A stretch of DNA of 64,000 nt from Gordionus sp. m RMFG-2023. Its lineage: Eukaryota; Nematomorpha; Gordioida; Chordodea; Parachordodidae. How positions within the stretch are numbered: the first letter of the stretch is position 1; each line of letters starts with the position of its first letter. This document shows, one piece after another, positions 58,759 to 64,000 of this stretch. Made by a program: the position numbers and the translations under genes. The notes beneath the pieces were generated by a model. That model was given only the letters and a program-made list of their open reading frames with translations, had not been told where the DNA came from and made no database searches. The stretch is taken from contig NC_088775.1 in NCBI RefSeq assembly GCF_954871325.1, forward strand, positions 42,633,561 through 42,697,560, written 5' to 3'.

Positions 58759-59050
58759 ATGGCCACATATAAACGAGTGGGAAATTATAAAGTGCCGATA
58801 GAGATAAGGACAATAGATGGTTCCATGCTCTTAAGAAACTGGCTAAGATTGGCCAGGGAAGAAGCTACAAGACTATATGGGGAAATGATGAACGAAATGA
58901 GAATGTAAACATCAGAGAGATTAGAGCGAAGTATGAGAATGTATCCATATGATCTTCCTCGACCCAGGCAGTGTTGGGCGTGTGGAGGAGATCATCTAAT
59001 GAGATATTGTACCAATCAAGTAATGAAAATCAACATGAGCCGGTAATATT
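58759..59050 (+). mobile_element. Downstream zinc-knuckle ORF of fossil D
   Basis: Located after the integrase, in the same direction. It starts MATYKRVGNYKVPIEIRT, has a helical basic segment (LRLAREEATRLYGEMMNEMR) and a CX2CX3HX4C knuckle CWACGGDHLMRYC at 58972-59010, ending NQVMKINMSR. Related ORF: 41760-42015 on the minus strand. The ATG is immediately preceded by TTTTATTTTTAG, which looks like a splice acceptor; env-type 3' genes of LTR elements are known to be expressed by splicing. It could be a second nucleocapsid-like protein. Broken. Confidence 0.6.
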
Positions 59051-61890
59051 ACAAAAGGATACACCCAGATTACTGTATAAAGTTCCCTAGATAGAGGTAT
59101 CTAAGGGAAGAGGTGTTGCAAGTAATGATGAAATTTGAATAACCATTTAAGTTAAAAATATAAAGTTAATAGCCAAATAAAGATGAATTAAATGTTTTTG
59201 TGTTTAAAAAAAAATGTTGTATTACAATATTAAAGTGTATAAAAGTTACGAAGTTTGTAATCAATGATCAATAGTTTTTTTTGTAATTTTATATTCTATA
59301 ATTGATAAAGTTAAAAGTTTAAATTTTGTGTTATATTTAATTTGTCTTTAACAGCTGGTATTTTGATAATTAGGTTAATTGAATAAAAGTTAATTATTAG
59401 TTAATCAGGCATACAATTTCGTTTTAAAAACATTGTTATTCTCAGAAGAGTGGAGAGTTTTTATATATTTTGCTTTTGCAAATAATATGTTCAGGACTAT
59501 AATATTATACGCGAAATAATTTTGGAGATCTTGCAGTTGCACTATTATTTTTTTTACATTTTCGAGTTATTCAATTTATTTTGGATACTTTTTTATGTTT
59601 CAAATTCAATTTAATTTTTTTTAACTTCTATTTCATAATTTTATATTTATAATTTTTTGTACGTTTACTTTTATTTTTTAAATTTATGATAATAATCGGA
59701 TAGAATAAATGAAGATATAAATGATAATATGATTTATTGTTAAAAAGTAATTATACTTATTGATAATTATTTTCTTTATAGGTTATTTTTTTTATACTTT
59801 ACTATTTTCTTAAATTCAACAATATGAAGGAAAATTAATATATATTTTAAAAGACATAATTATTTAGGTGCAAAAAAGAATTAATATCTATTGTTATTAA
59901 AAATAGAAATTAAAATTTTGGAAAATCTAGAAAGAAGACCCATTTATAAAGATAGATGGTTAAGAAAGAAATAGATATTTCTAAAGCCATAGAAATATAG
60001 TTGTGGTTAGCATGAAGAAAAATATCAATTAAAGAACAAAAAAATTAAAAGAAGAAGAGATGAAACAAGTTGAAAATTTAGAAGGATTAAAAAGGTATTA
60101 AAGCGGATTTTGAAAAAAAAGTAAATATTTGTATAAGATAGACAAAAAGATATTGAGAATCTAAAGAAATTGCGATTATGGAAAATTCATAGATAATACT
60201 AAGAAGATCATAAAAAATTTTCAGCAATAAATCAATAGAAAACATTTGTATATATTTTTTTTATAAAAAGTTTTAAAGTTATTTTGGAAAATAAAATAAA
60301 TATTTTTTTATAAGATAGAAACAAAGAGATTATGAAAATAAAAATATAAAGAAAATAATAGTGATTAAAAAAATGTTACAGATAATTTACTAAGAATTTT
60401 TTTAAAATTTTTCAACAAAAATCAAAAGAAGATGAGATGAAACGTGAAAATTTAGAAAGATAAAAAGATTATAGGCGATTTTTGTAAATAAAATAAGTAT
60501 TTGTTTATAAGATAGAAACAAAGTGATTATGAAAATATAAAGAAATTAATAGCGATTATTGAGAAAAAGTTACATATAATTTATTGAAAATTTTTTGCAA
60601 TCTTAATCAAAGATTAAGATATAAAGCATTTGGAAGGAAAAATATCATCGTTTAAAAGTAATGAGAATTGAAAAAGACCAATATACAATAAATAAAATCT
60701 TAGGAATATTTACCTATTATTTTATGTTATGCACAGATGATTTGCTTTCCGTCAGAGGAGAAGCCACAATCGAGCTAATTTAGATCTCGAACTATGTTTT
60801 TGTAAATATTGATAAGATTAAGTTCCAAGATTGTGTAGCAACTAATGGTTAGCTGAAATGAGGAACAAAGATTTATAAAGGCAGCATTCATAGCAGATAA
60901 GATATAATGAAGTTGTCATAATTGTTAAATGGTATTTTATGAGATTAACATTTAACAGAAGTTTATGGTAAACTTAGAAACTAGCTAAATCTAACTGAGA
61001 CTATAAGATGTTTTAGAATTATCTTAGATAACTAGAGATAACTGTGGCAAATCAAAAGAAAAAGGAACATAATTTTTGGAATGATAATGATATAATACAA
61101 TTAAATAATTTTAAGATTTGGTTAAAATTGAAAATATTCGGAGATTAAGGTTAGAAGACTAAGATTAATATACAATTATTGTTAAAACATATGTTGATGT
61201 TGAAATTAAAAGATTTACATTTAACTATTATTTTATGGGATGCGAAAAAACATCCTCAACGATGTGGTATATACAAATATATGCCTAAGTGATAATATAT
61301 AATATTAGATTGTTGATTAACCATAACCTTCAGAAAGAGAAACAACTTTCGTCATTTCAAAAATCTTGCCACAATCGAGCTCAATTAAAGATCTGGATTT
61401 TATTATAGATCATTAATAAGATTTGAGATCAATTATACAACATTAATCTATTATTAGTAGGAAGAAAAACAAGCGAAGATATTGAAATACCAAAGAAAAA
61501 ATGGTAAAATTATCTTAATTTGTTTTTTAATAAGGTTTTTTATAAAGATTGGTTTTGAGTTCTAATTAAGGTAAGATAATTTACAAGAGTTATAAGATTG
61601 GTTTAAGAAGGTATTGTTGTGATATGATGTAAAAATGTATTGATTTTTGTGTTGAAATTAGGTTATTGATGAAAAGTGTAAAGAAAAATATATATTGATT
61701 TGGTATTATTGATTTTTTTGTAAAAGTTTATGTAAAAATAGAAAGGAAAAATTAATTATTGTATTCATTCTTTGCATTTATAAAAAATATATTTTTTTTG
61801 TACTGAAATTGAAAGAAATAAAACATTTTTACAAGAAAATTAGTGTACGTTGTTTTTCTTAACTAAAAGTTCGTAAGTCTTACCATTAAG
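59051..61890. other. AT-rich region between fossils D and E
   Basis: No supported gene. It likely includes the 3' end of D and an LTR whose end is at about 61908. GCCACAATCGAGCT with a nearby AGATCT occurs at about 60760 and 61368, a possible trace of duplicated LTR sequence. Confidence 0.4.
60045..60610. repeat. Three imperfect units of about 185-190 bp
   Basis: Marker phrases recur: AAGAAGAKGAGATGAAAC at about 60051 and 60427, and ATAAGATAGAAACAAAGWGA at about 60136 (diverged), 60310 and 60510. A degenerate tandem array. Confidence 0.7.
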
Positions 61891-61925
61891 CATATAGAGA
61901 TCACCACAGTGGTGCCGTGAATATT
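61891..61925 (+). promoter_or_regulatory. LTR end and primer-binding site of fossil E
   Basis: ATCACCACA ends the presumed LTR, then TGGTGCCGTGA at 61910-61920 has the form of a tRNA primer-binding site (TGG start). The start of the LTR was not found. Confidence 0.55.
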
Positions 61926-64000
61926 TTAAGATACCTACTTTGTAAATAGGTTAAGCGTAAAAAACCATTGACTACCATTTTATACATAAAAGGCCAAAAA
62001 GTATTTTTTAAAAAAAGGAAAAATTCGAAATAAAGGTAAAATTATTTTTTTTAGGATAAATTCTATGAATTGTTTATTGATAATATTAATAATTATAGTT
62101 ATAATTTATTGTTTTTCTTTTAAAATAGTTAAATTTTTTTAATAAAATTATTAATAAGCTTGATATAATATAAAAATTGAAATTGAGAAAATAAATAGTG
62201 TTAAAATAGTTAAAAAATTTAAAAAAAAAATGTGGAATAGAAAAATAATTACAACTAAAAATTATTTTGAGTTTAAAGATTTTGCAAAAGGAGATATATA
62301 TTCGGGTATAATTGTAATAATAATTTTATGGGTTGCGGGTTATAAATGGTATAGAAAAAGTGGAAATAAAGAATCAAATAGGATAAGGTGTTTAAAACAA
62401 AAAGAAGAAGAAAAAAGGGAAAAAATTTAGAAATTTCAAAAAAAAATGGAAAATTTTTTTAAGGAAATATATGTAATGGAAAATGATGATGAAAAAAAAG
62501 AATATTGAAAATGGATATTTTTAACAATTCTGAAAAGAGAAAATTTGAAAGTAATTTTAATAGACCAGATTTCGTTAGAGAATCTGAAAAAGAAGAAAGA
62601 AAAGTGAAAATGGAAAATCGAAATTTGGAATATGGAAATAATGAAATTGGAATAATAAATTTGATGAAAAATAGAGTATTAAAGGAAATAGAAATTGAAA
62701 ATATTAAAAAAAAAAATTGAAAAAGAAATTTTAGAAAAGGAAAATAAAGAAAAGGAAAGGAAAGGAAAGGAAAGGAAAGGAAAGGAAAGGAAAGGAAAGG
62801 AAAGGAAAGGAAAGGAAAGGAAAGGAAAGGAAAGGAAAGGAAAGGAAAGGAAAGGAAAGGAAAGGAAAGGAAAGGAAAGGAAAGGAAAGGAAAGGAAAGG
62901 AAAGGAAAGGAAAGGAAAGGAAAGGAAAGGAAAGGAAAGGAAAGGAAAGGAAAGGAAAGGAAAGGAAAGGAAAGGAAAGGAAAGGAAAGGAAAGGAAAGG
63001 AAAGGAAAGGAAAGGAAAGAAATGCTTTAAAAAATTGAAGAATTAGAAAGTAAAATTAGACAAGGGCATGAATTTAATCAAAGATATAATGTTAATAATA
63101 ATAAAAGTCAAAAAGAATGTTATAATTGTGGAAAATATGGGCATTTAAGTAGAGAATGTAATGCCAGAGTAAATCCAGAAATATTACCGAAAATATGTAA
63201 AAGATGTGGAAATAAGGGACATTACGCGGAAGAATGTTACGTTCCGGCATATAAATTAGTAAATGGGAAACAAAAAAATGTAATTTCTTGTGAAAATTGT
63301 GGGAATTTGGGACATACTAAAGATAAATGTTATAAAAATGAACAAGGTATTTCCAAAGCGTTTCCAGCAGTGGAATACGTAGGAAGTGAACAGAAAAATA
63401 CATTTAAAAGAAATAATAGAGAAGATATAACTTGTTATAAATGTCGTAATATTGGGCATTATGCAAGGAATTGTACAGTAGAATGACTGTATGATAATAA
63501 AGACATTAGGAGGAGTTACACCAAAAAATACAGAGGATCAGATAAATAAAGTTATGTTTACAAGTTCAATAAATGATAATAAAATAAAAATGGAGAATGG
63601 AGTGATTGAAAATGAAAATTATGGGGTTTATAAAAATATGTTAGTAAATGTAACACAAGGGAATCAAATATGTAATTTACCTATCTTTAATTTGAAAGAT
63701 AGTAGAAATTATGATCAATGTCCAAGGGTTAAAATCAATATAGGAAATAAAGAAATTTGGATGTTATTAGATACCGGGGCAACAATTTCGGTTATGGGAT
63801 ACGAGGAATTTCACGAATTATGGCCGGATAAATTTATAATTAAGGATAAAATGAGAATAAAACAATTAAATGGATCTGAAGTTATGGTAGTGGGAAGGGT
63901 TAATTTACCGGTTTTGGTAAATGAAGAAATAATATATTTGGATTTGTGGATACTAAAAGAAAAAATTGGTGCTATTATGGGATGGTCTTGGATATCAAAG
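61910..64000 (+). mobile_element. Ty3/gypsy LTR fossil E, right end outside window
   Basis: Parts: a gag-like Lys/Glu-rich region 62230-62720, a KERKG-type repeat from the (GGAAA)n tract, a nucleocapsid with four zinc knuckles at about 63118-63475 (CYNCGKYGHLSREC, CKRCGNKGHYAEEC, CENCGNLGHTKDKC, CYKCRNIGHYARNC), then an aspartic protease at about 63690-63990 with WMLLDTGATISVMGYEEF and IMGWSW. Gag and pol lie in different frames, as this family often uses frameshifting. Only few breaks are apparent (about three in the visible part), so it seems comparatively young. Confidence 0.88.
62750..63019 (+). repeat. Pure (GGAAA)54 microsatellite inside gag of fossil E
   Basis: 270 bp of uninterrupted pentamers. 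Three pentamers make five codons, so the strand reads KERKG over and over. It is a homopurine tract with potential for triplex or slipped structures. The purity implies recent expansion. Confidence 0.98.

Overview
This is about 64 kb of very AT-rich eukaryotic DNA, built almost wholly from transposable-element fossils and tandem repeats. I could not find one convincing host protein gene, rRNA gene or functional tRNA gene. The element mix is Ty3/gypsy LTR elements, hAT DNA transposons of two kinds (BED-finger and ZMYM1-like), an R2-like LINE family, an RTE-like LINE, several TIR MITEs and a 119-bp satellite. This suits an invertebrate animal with a repeat-rich genome, most likely heterochromatin or a gene-poor arm. 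The species cannot be named from the sequence.

Layout. 1-7.2 kb: two related Ty3/gypsy fossils (A, B) head to tail. 7.85-13.0 kb: a 119-bp satellite of about 43 monomers, with higher-order repetition and a 12-bp palindrome in nearly every monomer. 13.0-16.5 kb: short tandem repeats, a hAT end and a pair of inverted arms. 16.7-20.5 kb: a minus-strand gypsy gag fossil (F) split by a second gypsy fossil (C) that has its own LTRs. 20.5-20.9 kb: a 394-bp TIR element carrying a tRNA-like Pol III promoter. 22.0-29.75 kb: transposons nested up to five deep. An R2-like LINE is split by a ZMYM-type hAT, which is split by a BED-type hAT with a perfect 8-bp target duplication; that hAT holds another LINE and another ZMYM-type hAT, which itself holds a MITE. 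32.75-34.4 kb: LINE and MITE copies. 35.3-38.15 kb: a nearly full-length RTE-like LINE on the minus strand. 41.7-44.4 kb: minus-strand gypsy pieces beside a third ZMYM-type hAT that carries a GC-rich MITE. 45.7-53.05 kb: probable hAT ends enclosing a MITE split by a gypsy element (G) with both LTRs and a 5-bp target duplication. 53.5-56.0 kb: the most complete BED-type hAT transposase, on the minus strand. 56.0-64.0 kb: gypsy fossils D and E on the plus strand. D is followed by an extra zinc-knuckle ORF. E carries a pure (GGAAA)54 tract and four zinc knuckles, and runs off the window.

The genes do not form pathways; they are replication modules of separate selfish elements. The most informative signals are the nesting order, the satellite's organisation, the tRNA-bearing MITE, and a downstream zinc-knuckle ORF found at two loci, each time directly after a splice-acceptor-like tract.
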